Part shown: positions 51,422 to 59,414 of the stretch, piece after piece
How positions within the stretch are numbered: the first letter of the stretch is position 1
Layout of the letters: the number at the start of each line of letters is the position of its first letter
Source of the DNA: Bryobacterales bacterium
GTDB taxonomy: Bacteria > Acidobacteriota > Terriglobia > Bryobacterales > Bryobacteraceae
DNA: 64,000 nucleotides
Direction: 5' to 3'
Assembly (NCBI GenBank): GCA_020846745.1
Contig: JADLDI010000133.1
Coordinates: 1 to 64,000, forward strand
Program-made: the position numbers and the translations under genes
The notes under the pieces: model-generated
What the model was told of the DNA's origin: nothing
The model's input: only the letters and a program-made list of their open reading frames with translations
Database searches by the model: none

Positions 51422-52723
51422 ATGCGTTTGCTCTTTTCCATATTGCTCGCCACTTCACTCTGGGGACAGCCGACATATGACCTCCTCATCAAGGGCGGCC
51501 ACCTCATCGATCCCAAGAACAAGATCAATGCCGTCCGCGATGTCGCCATCAAAGACGGTCAGATCGCTGCCGTAGCCGCCTCCATCCCCGCGAACCAGGC
51601 CAAGAAGACCGTCTCTGTCACCGGCCTCTACGTCGTGCCCGGACTCATCGATATCCACGCCCATGTCTTCCAGGGCGTCCATGGGCAGGGACTCGCCGGC
51701 GGCACCACCAGCATTCACCCCGACAGCTTCGCGCAACGCGTCGGTGTCACCACCGTCGTCGACGCCGGCTCTTCCGGTCGCAGCAACTTCGCCGAGTTCC
51801 GCAAGACCATCGTCGACCGCACCCGCACCCGCGTGCTCGTCTTCCTCAACATCGGCGCCGCCGGCATGCCCGGCGATGCCAACGAGCAGAACGTCGACGA
51901 GATGGATGCCAAGGCCGCAGCGGACCTCGCCATCGCCAACAAAGACGTCATCGTCGGCATCAAAGTAGCGCATTATCGTGGACCCGACTGGCGCCCTGTC
52001 GAGCGCGGCGTCGAAGCCGGCAACATCGCCAATATCCCCGTAATGGTGGACTTCGGCGACTTCCGGCCCGAGCGTCCCTTCCAGGACCTCGTGCTCAAAA
52101 AGCTCCGCCCCGGCGACATCTACACGCACGCCTTCTATGCTCCCGTCCCCTACTTCGATGCCGACGGCAAGTTACTCCCCTACCTCCACCAGGCCCGCAA
52201 CCGCGGCATCATTTTCGACGTCGGCCACGGCGGCGCGGCTTTTGAATTCAAGCAGGGCGTGCGCGCCGTCAAACAGGGCTTCCCGCCTGACACCATCTCC
52301 ACCGACGTCCACAGCGGCAGCCTCAATGCCGGCATGAAAGACATGCTCAACGTCATGTCGAAGTTCCTCAACATGGGCATGACCGTCGATGACATCGTCT
52401 ACCGCTCCACCTGGAACCCCGCCCGCGTGATCAAGCGCGAGGAACTGGGCCATCTCTCCGTTGGCGCCGTCGCCGATATCGCCGTGCTGCGCGTCGAAAA
52501 GGGCAACTTCGGCTTTACCGATTCCTGGGGAGCCGGCATGCGCGGTACCCAGCGGTTTGAAAACGAACTCACCGTTCGCAACGGACTCGTCGTGTACGAC
52601 CTGAACGCCCGCCTTCGTGATAACTGGGACACGCTCGGCGATTACAAGCCGCAGGGCGACCCCGCCTGGGACGGCACACGCTCCGCCGGCCGCATCCGCA
52701 ACCGCACCGGCCGCAAACAATAA
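51422..52723 (+). CDS. Exported amidohydrolase (EF_0837/AHA_3915-like deacetylase group)
   Basis: A 433-residue amidohydrolase-superfamily protein with a signal peptide (MRLLFSILLATSLWGQ); ATG 51422 is chosen to start at it. It has the beta-sandwich DLLIKGGHLIDPKNK, the metal-binding VPGLIDIHAHVF, GGTTSIHPDSFAQRVGVTTVVDAGSSG, GIKVAHYRGPDW and SGSLNAGMKDM. This matches the dihydroorotase-like group whose genes pair with SelA-like PLP enzymes. It lies 60 bases upstream of such a gene here. Likely removes an acyl or carbamoyl group from an amino-sugar acid (inference). Confidence 0.82.
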   Translation: MRLLFSILLATSLWGQPTYDLLIKGGHLIDPKNKINAVRDVAIKDGQIAAVAASIPANQAKKTVSVTGLYVVPGLIDIHAHVFQGVHGQGLAGGTTSIHPDSFAQRVGVTTVVDAGSSGRSNFAEFRKTIVDRTRTRVLVFLNIGAAGMPGDANEQNVDEMDAKAAADLAIANKDVIVGIKVAHYRGPDWRPVERGVEAGNIANIPVMVDFGDFRPERPFQDLVLKKLRPGDIYTHAFYAPVPYFDADGKLLPYLHQARNRGIIFDVGHGGAAFEFKQGVRAVKQGFPPDTISTDVHSGSLNAGMKDMLNVMSKFLNMGMTVDDIVYRSTWNPARVIKREELGHLSVGAVADIAVLRVEKGNFGFTDSWGAGMRGTQRFENELTVRNGLVVYDLNARLRDNWDTLGDYKPQGDPAWDGTRSAGRIRNRTGRKQ

Positions 52724-52783
52724 GTGCCACGGGTCTGTCTCACCTTACACTGTTCGATCGCAGAATCTAAGGAGATACCGGAA

Positions 52784-53983
52784 ATGGAAAACGAAACCAG
52801 CCGCCGCGGATTTATCGCCACCACGACCACCGCCGCCATCACCGCCGCGGGCGTCGCCAACGCCTCCGCCGCCACCGGACCCGCCACGCCCGAGGTGTAC
52901 GCCCGCTTAGGCATTCGCCCCGTCATCAACGGCGTTGGCGTGGTGACACACCTCGGTGGATCGCTCATGCATCCGGAAGTAAGCCACGCCATGGAACAGG
53001 CCGCCAAATGCTTTGTCCCGCTACGCGATTTGCAGGATAAAGTAGGCGCCCGTATTGCGGAGTTACTCGGTGCGGAAGCCGCTATGGTCACCGGCGGCTG
53101 CGCTTCGGCCATCACCATGGGTACCGTTGCCTGCATTGCCCGGGGCGACAAGGACAATTTGAAGCGCCTCCCCGACACCACCGGCATGAAGAACGAGATT
53201 GTCCAGCAGAAGTCGCACCGCGGTGGCTATGAGCAGCAAATGTGGCTGGTGGGCGCCAAAACCGTTTGGGTCGAAACCAAAGAGGAACTCGAAAAGGCGA
53301 TCAACGAGAAGACCGCAATGCTGTTCTTCTATAACGAAATGGAACCGGAAGGCAAGATCTCGCGCCACGAGTGGATCGAGGTCGGCAAGCGCCGCGGCGT
53401 GCCCACATTCAACGACGCCGCTTCCGATGCCACTCCCCGCGAACGCCTCTTCCAGTATCAGAAGGAGGGCTTCGACCTGGTCGCCTTCTCCGGCGGCAAA
53501 GCCATCCGCGGGCCGCAGTGCTCCGGCATCCTCATGGGCCGCAAAGACCTTATTCAGGGCGCCATTCCCGGCTTCAATCCCTACGCCTCCATCGGCCGCG
53601 GCATGAAGGTCGGCAAGGAAGAGATGATCGGTCTCCTCGCCGCCCTCGAACGCTATCTCAAAGCCGATCACGACGGCGAAATGAAAGAACTCGAGTCGCG
53701 CGTAAACGACATTCGCGACGGCCTCGGCGGTATCGCCGGTCTCACCACCGAGCGCTACATGCCCCCCATTGCCAACCACGTCCCCCACGTCCTCGTCAAT
53801 TGGACGCCAGACGCCTTCGCCTTGAAGACCGGCGATGTCACTCGCGCCCTCATGCAAGGCGACCCATCTATCGCCGTTTCCCCCTTCGGCGACCGCAAAC
53901 TGAAAATCTCCGTTTGGATGATGCAGCCCGGCGAGCATAAAATCGTGCTGCGCCGCCTGCGGGAGATCTTCACACGAGCATGA
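52784..53983 (+). CDS. Tat-exported SelA-like PLP enzyme (D-glucosaminate-type ammonia-lyase group)
   Basis: A 399-residue fold-type I PLP enzyme related to SelA but lacking tRNA-binding parts. AAGGAGA precedes ATG 52784. The leader SRRGFIATTTTAAITAAGVA is twin-arginine. Catalytic landmarks: YARLGIRPVINGVGVVTHLGGS, MVTGGCASAITMGTVAC, FNDAASDATP, and FSGGKAIRGPQCSGILMG with the PLP lysine. Relatives such as DgaE act as ammonia-lyases on D-glucosaminate 6-phosphate; an exported version would need another substrate. Tight coupling with the amidohydrolases suggests a joint pathway. Confidence 0.82.
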   Translation: MENETSRRGFIATTTTAAITAAGVANASAATGPATPEVYARLGIRPVINGVGVVTHLGGSLMHPEVSHAMEQAAKCFVPLRDLQDKVGARIAELLGAEAAMVTGGCASAITMGTVACIARGDKDNLKRLPDTTGMKNEIVQQKSHRGGYEQQMWLVGAKTVWVETKEELEKAINEKTAMLFFYNEMEPEGKISRHEWIEVGKRRGVPTFNDAASDATPRERLFQYQKEGFDLVAFSGGKAIRGPQCSGILMGRKDLIQGAIPGFNPYASIGRGMKVGKEEMIGLLAALERYLKADHDGEMKELESRVNDIRDGLGGIAGLTTERYMPPIANHVPHVLVNWTPDAFALKTGDVTRALMQGDPSIAVSPFGDRKLKISVWMMQPGEHKIVLRRLREIFTRA

Positions 53984-54885
53984 CCCGCCGCGACATGTTA
54001 GCCTCCTCTGCCGCCACCGCGCTCGCCTCCGCCCTGCCCCCACCCGCCGCAAACCCCGCTCCGGTGGTCAACTGCGCCGAGCACGTCTGGGTCGTCCGCG
54101 ACCCCCGCTTTCCTATAAGACGCGAACTCGCCACCTGCCCCCGCGAGTTAGTCGAATACGATTACTCGGGCGAGTATCTCATCAGCGAGATGAAACGGTA
54201 TAACCACAACCACACCGTCATCTCCCACGTCTGTTACTACGGCCGCGATAACTCCTATACCATCCACTGCGTCAAAACGTGGCCCAAGTGGTTTACCGGC
54301 TACGGCCTCATGGTCGGCTATGGCCTCTATCCGCCTGGCGACAAAGAGAACCCGTCCCGCCTGCGCCGCTTGATGAAAGACGACGGCCTCATCGGCTTGC
54401 GTATCAGTCCCCGCTACGACCCCAAAGTCGTCTGGTTCAACGACCCCGTCATGTACCCCATGTGGAAAGAAGCGCAGGACCTCGGTGCCGTCTTCCACAT
54501 CTTCCTCTCCCCCCATCAAATCGGCCAGGTCGCCGATATGGCCGAACGCTACCCCGGCGTCACCATTGTCATTGACCATATGGCCATGATCGACATCCAC
54601 GCCCCCGATAGCGAAGGCTTCGGCCCCCTGCTCGCTCTCGCCCGCTTCCCCAACGTTTATATCCGGACCACCATGGTCAACCTCTCCAAAACCAAAGAGG
54701 TCCCCTACCGCGACGTATGGCCCTTCCTCCGCCGCCTGTACGACCGCTACGGCGCCAGGCGCATGCTCTACGCCAACTTCTTTGAGTACGTCGCCATCAA
54801 AGACCTCGTCCCGTTCTTCACCCCCGAAGACCGCGAATGGATTCTCGGCCGAACGGCGATGAAAATCTACAACATCAAATTGTAA
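53980..54885 (+). CDS. Tat-exported amidohydrolase family 2 enzyme
   Basis: A 301-residue TIM-barrel metal hydrolase of the amidohydrolase-2 family. Its ATG overlaps the PLP enzyme's stop (ATGA). The leader TRRDMLASSAATALASALPP is twin-arginine. The metal region near the N-terminus reads NCAEHVWV (usually DxHxH, so altered), and VIDHMAMIDIH, FPNVYIRTTM and LYANFFEY follow. Relatives are lactonases and decarboxylases such as L-fuconolactonase. The altered first metal motif makes activity uncertain. Confidence 0.78.
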   Translation: MTRRDMLASSAATALASALPPPAANPAPVVNCAEHVWVVRDPRFPIRRELATCPRELVEYDYSGEYLISEMKRYNHNHTVISHVCYYGRDNSYTIHCVKTWPKWFTGYGLMVGYGLYPPGDKENPSRLRRLMKDDGLIGLRISPRYDPKVVWFNDPVMYPMWKEAQDLGAVFHIFLSPHQIGQVADMAERYPGVTIVIDHMAMIDIHAPDSEGFGPLLALARFPNVYIRTTMVNLSKTKEVPYRDVWPFLRRLYDRYGARRMLYANFFEYVAIKDLVPFFTPEDREWILGRTAMKIYNIKL

Positions 54886-55027
54886 GACGCCGCCCCCGGT
54901 ACTCCACGCCCGCAAGTACCATCAAAAAAGGACCAAGTTGTCCGTTAACAACTGTTTGAAATTTTTTTAAGTCATTCAAACAAAACGCCTTCCTTGTCGG
55001 GCCCACCGCCCAAATCCCCAAATATAC

Positions 55028-55080
55028 TTGACAACCCGTGCTATTCTCTAAAGTAGAAGCCCGCCCCCAGCGGGCTTTTC
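55028..55080 (+). ncRNA. Putative promoter directly followed by a terminator (short transcript?)
   Basis: TTGACA at 55028-55033 has a -10-like TAAAGT at 55049-55054, followed immediately by an intrinsic terminator: AAGCCCGC (55057-55064), loop CCCCA, GCGGGCTT (55070-55077), then TTCGCTTTT. Any transcript would be only about 20 bases long, so it may be a decoy or attenuator rather than an RNA gene. No gene follows directly; the next 800 bases are repeats. Confidence 0.35.
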
Positions 55081-55174
55081 GCTTTTCACTTTTGACTTGT
55101 AGGGCGAACGTCCTCGTTCGCACCACCCCGGTCGCGTCTGCCACCTCCCGACCGGTGCCCGTACCGTCTGCGCG

Positions 55175-55676
55175 GGTGCGATTTAGTGCCTCTGGCTCCG
55201 GCAAACCATTGCAAACAAGCACCATCTAACCGACCCGCGACCGCAAGGGCGTGAGAAAAAATCTGCTGAATGCGATTTAGCACCGCGCCCCGGATCCCGT
55301 AAACCACTGCAAACACGCACTACTCCGGAAACAGAACCGCAACCGTAAGGGCGTGAGAAATAATCTCCCCAATGCGATTCAGCGCCGCCCCACAGGTTCG
55401 GCGAATCGCTGCAAACACGCATTGCACCGGAAACGGAACCGCAACCGTAAGGGCGTGAGAAGTAATCTCCCGAATGCGATTCAGCGCCGCCCCACAGGTT
55501 CGGCGAATCGCTGCAAACACGCATTGCACCGGAAACGGAACCGCAACCGTAAGGGCGTGAGAAATAATCTCCCGAATGCGATTCAGCGCCGCCCCACAGG
55601 ATCGGCAAATCGCTGCAAAAACGCATTGCACCGGAAACGGAACCGCAACCGTGAGGGCGCGGGCCCTATTTTTTCT
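55175..55676. repeat. Tandem array of 102-base repeats (about five copies)
   Basis: Copies starting at 55269, 55371, 55473 and 55575 are spaced exactly 102 bases apart; a diverged first copy lies at 55175-55268. GCGTGAGA markers fall at 55249, 55351, 55453 and 55555, with the altered GCGCGGGC at 55657. The first copy contains the 56-base match to 43238-43293 (55189-55244). Because 102 is divisible by three, both strands stay open and give false 34-residue protein repeats. No gene is supported here. Confidence 0.9.
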
Positions 55677-55740
55677 CACTCCCGTAAGGGCGCGGGCCGC
55701 ATTTTTTCTCAATCCCGCAAGGGAGCGGTGTTCCGAATCT
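55650..55740. repeat. Three short, about 34-base, repeats ending the array
   Basis: Three shorter units (GTGAGGGCGCGGGCC..TTTTTTCTCA, CGTAAGGGCGCGGGCC..TTTTTTCTCA, CGCAAGGGAGCGGTGTTCCG) follow the 102-base array with a period near 34 bases, about a third of the long unit. The third unit repeats the core seen at 43301-43313. The stretch 55741-55790 holds nothing recognisable. Confidence 0.65.
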
Positions 55741-55798
55741 TGCACACGCCCTCTGCGACGGATTACCAGGGGCAAAGCCCTAGAACGTCTTCATCGAA

Positions 55799-55858
55799 CC
55801 GCGAAAGCGGTAGAAAGGTCCACCGCGAAAGCGGAAGAAAGGTTTACCGCGACAGCGG
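55799..55858 (+). repeat. Three tandem tetraloop hairpins with Shine-Dalgarno-like tails
   Basis: CCGCGAAAGCGG (stem CCGC/GCGG, GAAA loop) occurs at 55799-55810 and 55823-55834, and CCGCGACAGCGG at 55847-55858, each 24 bases after the previous one. Each is followed by ARAAAGGT, which resembles a ribosome-binding site. The third hairpin ends 18 bases before ATG 55877, and its AAAGG is suitably placed to serve that start. Confidence 0.8.
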
Positions 55859-55876
55859 TAGAAAGGTCCCAAACAT

Positions 55877-56593
55877 ATGTCGACAAATCACAGCACCGGC
55901 CCCCGCACAGAAGAAGGTAAGGCCAAATCCGCTCAGAATGCCAGAAAACACGGCTTGGCCGCGGAAGCCATTCCGGTCGAACTCCAGCCTGTTTTCAACG
56001 ATTTGCGAAACGAACTCCGCTCCCAGTGCCAACCCGAAGGCCCGCTCGAGGAAATCTTCTTCGATAAACTCGTCACCGCCCGCTGGAATATGCTCCGTTC
56101 ACTGGATTTGGAGAACGAACTCTACGAACTCTCCGAAGGCAAAGACCCTCTGTGCCACCCCGCCACCGTTAAACAGGCGGAACTCTACTCCCGTTACTAC
56201 ATCCGCTACGACGGTGCCTTCAACCGCGCCTACAAACAGCTCAAAGATTGCCAAACCAACCGCATTTGCCAGTTGATTGAAGCAGATCCCGAAGCCCCAC
56301 GGCCCGCCCTCATCCTGCCCGATGCCATTAAGATTCAGCGATTTGCGAAACGAACTGCCGCCGCCTTCGCATCCGCCGCCGAGCCCCGATCCGAACAGAG
56401 CGGTGCTCAGGAATCCGAAGACATCCTCAAATATTACTCCCCTGACGAAGCCGCAGAGATCCGCGAAGAAGCCCAAACCCTCGGCGTTTCCGTCAACCTG
56501 CTCATCAGCAGCTTCGCCAAGCACGGATACAGCGTCGTTTACAAGAACATGTTCGGCGATGCTGACCAGTCCGCCGCCGAAACCGCCCGGTAA
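55877..56593 (+). CDS. Unknown protein with a GPRTEEGKxxSxxNARKHGL N-terminus
   Basis: A 238-residue soluble protein without leader. The start HSTGPRTEEGKAKSAQNARK followed by HGL is shared by a family that is common, often in many copies, in Acidobacteria and Planctomycetes genomes and has no assigned function. The rest is mainly helical (LYSRYYIRYDGAFNRAYKQL, SPDEAAEIREEAQTLG). It is preceded by the three-hairpin repeat array. A mobile or repeat-linked gene family is plausible (inference). Confidence 0.75.
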   Translation: MSTNHSTGPRTEEGKAKSAQNARKHGLAAEAIPVELQPVFNDLRNELRSQCQPEGPLEEIFFDKLVTARWNMLRSLDLENELYELSEGKDPLCHPATVKQAELYSRYYIRYDGAFNRAYKQLKDCQTNRICQLIEADPEAPRPALILPDAIKIQRFAKRTAAAFASAAEPRSEQSGAQESEDILKYYSPDEAAEIREEAQTLGVSVNLLISSFAKHGYSVVYKNMFGDADQSAAETAR

Positions 56594-56836
56594 ACGCCAG
56601 CCCAATCCGATCGAGTACTATAGACGTGAACGAGCGGCAAGAGGTCTTCCAATTCCTTGTACTGCCACGCTTTACCAGACGATGGTGATCTATTGCAACG
56701 GTAGCCTGCCAAAGGACTACAAATACAACGTCCTGAACGCCACAATAGGTGTTACGACCATAACAAATCAACGTGACACCAACTCCCAAACAAACAACTT
56801 CCCTTATTGATAGTTGCGGGCAACAGAGGTGACAAA
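56594..56836. other. AT-richer non-coding gap
   Basis: This 243-base stretch is visibly richer in A and T than its surroundings (AAATACAACGTCC, ACAAATCAACG, AACAAACAACTTCCC). An open frame crosses it only by chance continuation. It carries the AGAGGTG ribosome-binding site for ATG 56837. No gene or RNA is recognised; it may mark the edge of acquired DNA. Confidence 0.5.
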
Positions 56837-57574
56837 ATGTTTGATAACTACCCTACTCATCTAATCGCGTTCTTGATGGTCGGCATGCTCCAAGGGTCGC
56901 TTCTTGCTCAGAACTCGACAGTGCAAGCGAACGAGAAGACCACCCACACTGTTCGTGGGCCCCGGCCGATGGAGTACGCCCTCAATATTCTCGGGGACGA
57001 GTACGCATTGATTGCCAATTATGAGGAACCGCCAGTCGTATTTGCCGAGGATATTATCGACCAGTCGGTGAAGAAGGACAGAAGCGCCCTTGGCACACAG
57101 ACTCGCACATTTAACTTTGCGGTTGAACACACTCACCGGCAACTTAGTCAAGGGCGCGCGACCCTTCAGTCATTGGCTGAGCAGTACAACCAGGCGGGTC
57201 TGGGCGACGAGTTTACGGTGAAACCTGCCGGGCCTCTGCTCACTCTTGTGGGCAATAGGGCCAAGGATCGATACGGAGTACTTTCTCCCGTACGCAGCCC
57301 GCTGGACGGGATAGTACGCATACCAGAGCAGCGCGTGGATGGCGCAGAGTTCGCCCGCATATTTTGCGAAGCTGTTTCCAAAGTATCCGCTATTCCCCTG
57401 CTACCTGGAGTCTTGCCTCAACCCATCGCGCAAAGTTACGCAACCATTTCTGGCGACGGACTCGAAGCCAGGCAAGTCCTGGTGCGGGCGTTGAGTTCAC
57501 TGGAGTGGAAAGACACGCGCCTGAAGGTCCCGCACGGCGGGACGCGGTGGCTCGTGTACTACTCGGTTAGCTAA
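56837..57574 (+). CDS. Secreted protein of unknown function
   Basis: A 245-residue protein whose ATG is preceded by AGAGGTG at a good distance. A signal peptide ends near SLLAQN. The mature part has no recognised motif; notable segments are FAEDIIDQSVKK, TFNFAVEHTHRQLSQG, EFTVKPAGPLLTLVG and LVRALSSLEWKDTRLKV, a mixed alpha/beta pattern without cysteines apart from FCEAVS. Codon use looks less GC-biased than in the neighbours. Transfer from elsewhere is possible; no function is proposed. Confidence 0.65.
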   Translation: MFDNYPTHLIAFLMVGMLQGSLLAQNSTVQANEKTTHTVRGPRPMEYALNILGDEYALIANYEEPPVVFAEDIIDQSVKKDRSALGTQTRTFNFAVEHTHRQLSQGRATLQSLAEQYNQAGLGDEFTVKPAGPLLTLVGNRAKDRYGVLSPVRSPLDGIVRIPEQRVDGAEFARIFCEAVSKVSAIPLLPGVLPQPIAQSYATISGDGLEARQVLVRALSSLEWKDTRLKVPHGGTRWLVYYSVS

Positions 57575-57651
57575 AAGGCTTTCCTTCTGCACCTGATGTC
57601 GTACTCCACTGAACGACAAGGCCGGAATTTTTGGGCTAAATAGCTGCGGCG

Positions 57652-57683
57652 GCCACGCCGCCGCCAACGGGCGACGGCGTGGC
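57652..57683. terminator. Nine-base perfect hairpin between convergent genes
   Basis: GCCACGCCG (57652-57660) and CGGCGTGGC (57675-57683) pair perfectly, with CGCC/GGCG pairing inside. It lies between the stops at 57574 and 57700, so it can end both transcripts; without a T-run it may instead be a REP-like element. Confidence 0.5.
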
Positions 57684-57699
57684 TTCAGTACCGGGCATC

Positions 57700-58845
57700 T
57701 TAACTAACCCGGTACTTCTTCACGGCGTCCAAATCCAGTTCCACGCCCAGCCCCGGCTTGTCCGACACAATGGCATAGCTATCCTTGATCGGAATCGGCT
57801 CCACGATCAAGTCGTCCTCGCGCAGGAAACTCAGGATGTCGCTGGGCAGCGTGCAATTGGGCGCCGCGGCGCAGGAGTGGACGTACGATGCGTCCACAAT
57901 CCCACAGTCGTTGCCCGACCCGTGCCATACCGGACGTCCGGCCGCCCCAGCCAGGTACGCGTTCGCGACAAAGGTGCTCATGCCGGGGTTGCCGCCCGTG
58001 TTGAACACCGAGCACGCCTCTTCCTGAATGGCCTTGATCATCGCCTTGGGATCGCCCAAGTGCATCGCGACGTGGGTTTTGACCTGTTTGCGCAGGTTGC
58101 GGTAGCCCTGGAAGTCGCTCTTATCGAACGGGTCCTCGAAAACGAGGCAGTTGCCGATAGCGTCAAGCGGCTTGGCGACTTCGAGGAAATCGGCGTAACT
58201 CTTGTACCGGGTATTGGGATCGACGATGTATTTGATTCCGGGCGCGTACTTCGCAAGGATTTCCGCGGTCTGAACGACCGGATCGCCTTGTTTGCACTTG
58301 GTCTTGACTGAGGTGAACTTACCGGCCACGGCACGTTCAGCGACGCGTTTCATGCCGTTGGGGGTACGACGTCCGGTCCAGTAGCCGACGAGGACCTTGG
58401 GTTGGGCGAGTCCGCCGAGTAACTTATAAGCCGGCCAGCCGAACGCCTTGCCGGCCGCGTCATAGAGCGCCATTTCGAAGGCCGCGTAACCGGCTCGAGA
58501 AGGCAGCCCTAAGTTGGTGAGGTTCATGTCGAGGGCATTCTTGCCGGTGAGGAAGGCGGCGTTGGTGGCCACGCCGGCCTCATTCTCGCCGCGGCCGGTT
58601 TCGCCAATGCCGGCAATGCCGGAGTCGGTGTGGAGTTGGAGGATGATTTTGGGCACCACGTCGAAGCGGGCGCTTTCGGCGGTTTCGGGGTCGGTCGTGC
58701 TGTCGGGCTTCATCGGCACCACGACCTTGAACAGGTCGATCTTGGTGATGGTGAGGCGTTCCTGCTTACCGGCGGCGGAGAGGGGCAGGGCAGCGAGGCC
58801 GGCCAGTCCGGCGCCCGCGGGAAGGAGTTGGCGGCGCGAAATCAT
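57700..58845 (-). CDS. Tat-exported enolase-superfamily enzyme
   Basis: A 381-residue mandelate racemase/muconate lactonizing family protein with leader SRRQLLPAGAGLAGLAALP; ATG 58845 is chosen to start at it. Unlike the enzyme at 14165 it has the KxK motif (SVKTKCK), metal ligands in YIVDPN and LVFEDPF, and a third acidic site near HLGDPKAM; the general base histidine of the mandelate racemase group is not obvious. This fits a cycloisomerase- or epimerase-like activity, but the substrate is unknown. It stands alone, convergent with the gene at 56837. Confidence 0.83.
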   Translation of the reverse strand: MISRRQLLPAGAGLAGLAALPLSAAGKQERLTITKIDLFKVVVPMKPDSTTDPETAESARFDVVPKIILQLHTDSGIAGIGETGRGENEAGVATNAAFLTGKNALDMNLTNLGLPSRAGYAAFEMALYDAAGKAFGWPAYKLLGGLAQPKVLVGYWTGRRTPNGMKRVAERAVAGKFTSVKTKCKQGDPVVQTAEILAKYAPGIKYIVDPNTRYKSYADFLEVAKPLDAIGNCLVFEDPFDKSDFQGYRNLRKQVKTHVAMHLGDPKAMIKAIQEEACSVFNTGGNPGMSTFVANAYLAGAAGRPVWHGSGNDCGIVDASYVHSCAAAPNCTLPSDILSFLREDDLIVEPIPIKDSYAIVSDKPGLGVELDLDAVKKYRVS

Positions 58846-58924
58846 GTCTGAAACGATAAACGAGCGGACAGAGAGATACAAGCCCCTGCCCGCTCGTGTG
58901 TGGTGAGTGGACGACTAACAGATC

Positions 58925-59299
58925 CTATTCCGGCTTGCCCCAAGCGCCCAGGAACAAGAACCCGGCCGCCAGTGGGGGCAGACTTAGTGCCGCCGTACGG
59001 AACAGGATTTCGTCCGGCGGGCGGGAGCCAAAATAGAGTGGATAGTAAACGGCGGCCAGCAAAGCCCAACTGAGCAGGGCGATGCCGCCGATCAACTCCC
59101 ATTTCCAGGCGATGCCAAGCAAGACGGCAAGCACGACACCGGGCAGAACCATAGGGATGGTGAAGCCTTCCACACCGGCCGGACCGCCCGTGCCCATGAG
59201 GCCAAACACGATCCAGAAGAGCGCGCCCAAGGCGAGCATCGCGCGCGCTCCCAGCCGGTATGCGGCCATTGTCATATGCGGAAGATGGAGCACCTGCAT
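58925..59299 (-). CDS. Small membrane protein
   Basis: A 124-residue protein with three or four membrane segments (about 20-38, 45-63, 67-86, 98-118). ATG 59299 has GGAGG about 11 bases ahead and a good promoter further up. No catalytic residues stand out. It is divergent from the nuclease-protease gene with a 115-base shared gap, so the two may be regulated together. Confidence 0.7.
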   Translation of the reverse strand: MQVLHLPHMTMAAYRLGARAMLALGALFWIVFGLMGTGGPAGVEGFTIPMVLPGVVLAVLLGIAWKWELIGGIALLSWALLAAVYYPLYFGSRPPDEILFRTAALSLPPLAAGFLFLGAWGKPE

Positions 59300-59321
59300 T
59301 CTGATCGAAACCTCCGCCTAC

Positions 59322-59350
59322 ATTGTATAGCGGATATACATGTCTGACAA
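59322..59350 (-). promoter_or_regulatory. Strong sigma70-type promoter of the membrane protein gene
   Basis: Reading leftward, TTGTCA (59350-59345), a 17-base spacer and TACAAT (59327-59322) form a near-consensus promoter, about 22 bases before ATG 59299. Confidence 0.65.
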
Positions 59351-59386
59351 TCCTTTTCTTCGCCTGTTTCCACCCCCTCGGTGATG

Positions 59387-59392
59387 TATACT
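59387..59392 (+). promoter_or_regulatory. -10 box of the nuclease-protease gene
   Basis: TATACT at 59387-59392 would give a transcript starting near 59399. No good -35 is seen at the right distance. GGAGGT at 59403-59408, six bases before ATG 59415, is a strong ribosome-binding site. Confidence 0.45.
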
Positions 59393-59414
59393 CCTTGATC
59401 ACGGAGGTGCGCTG

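Noticed and set aside
55175-55676. Possible CRISPR array in the tandem repeat
   Set aside because: The whole 102-base unit is repeated, including what would be spacers; there are no cas genes and no short palindromic repeat with unique spacers.
55183-56276. Long open frames on both strands with 34-residue repeats across the 55 kb array
   Set aside because: The repeat unit is 102 bases, a multiple of three, so open frames persist automatically on both strands. The products are arginine- or cysteine-rich and lack a ribosome-binding site, and the frame ends out of phase with the real gene at 55877.
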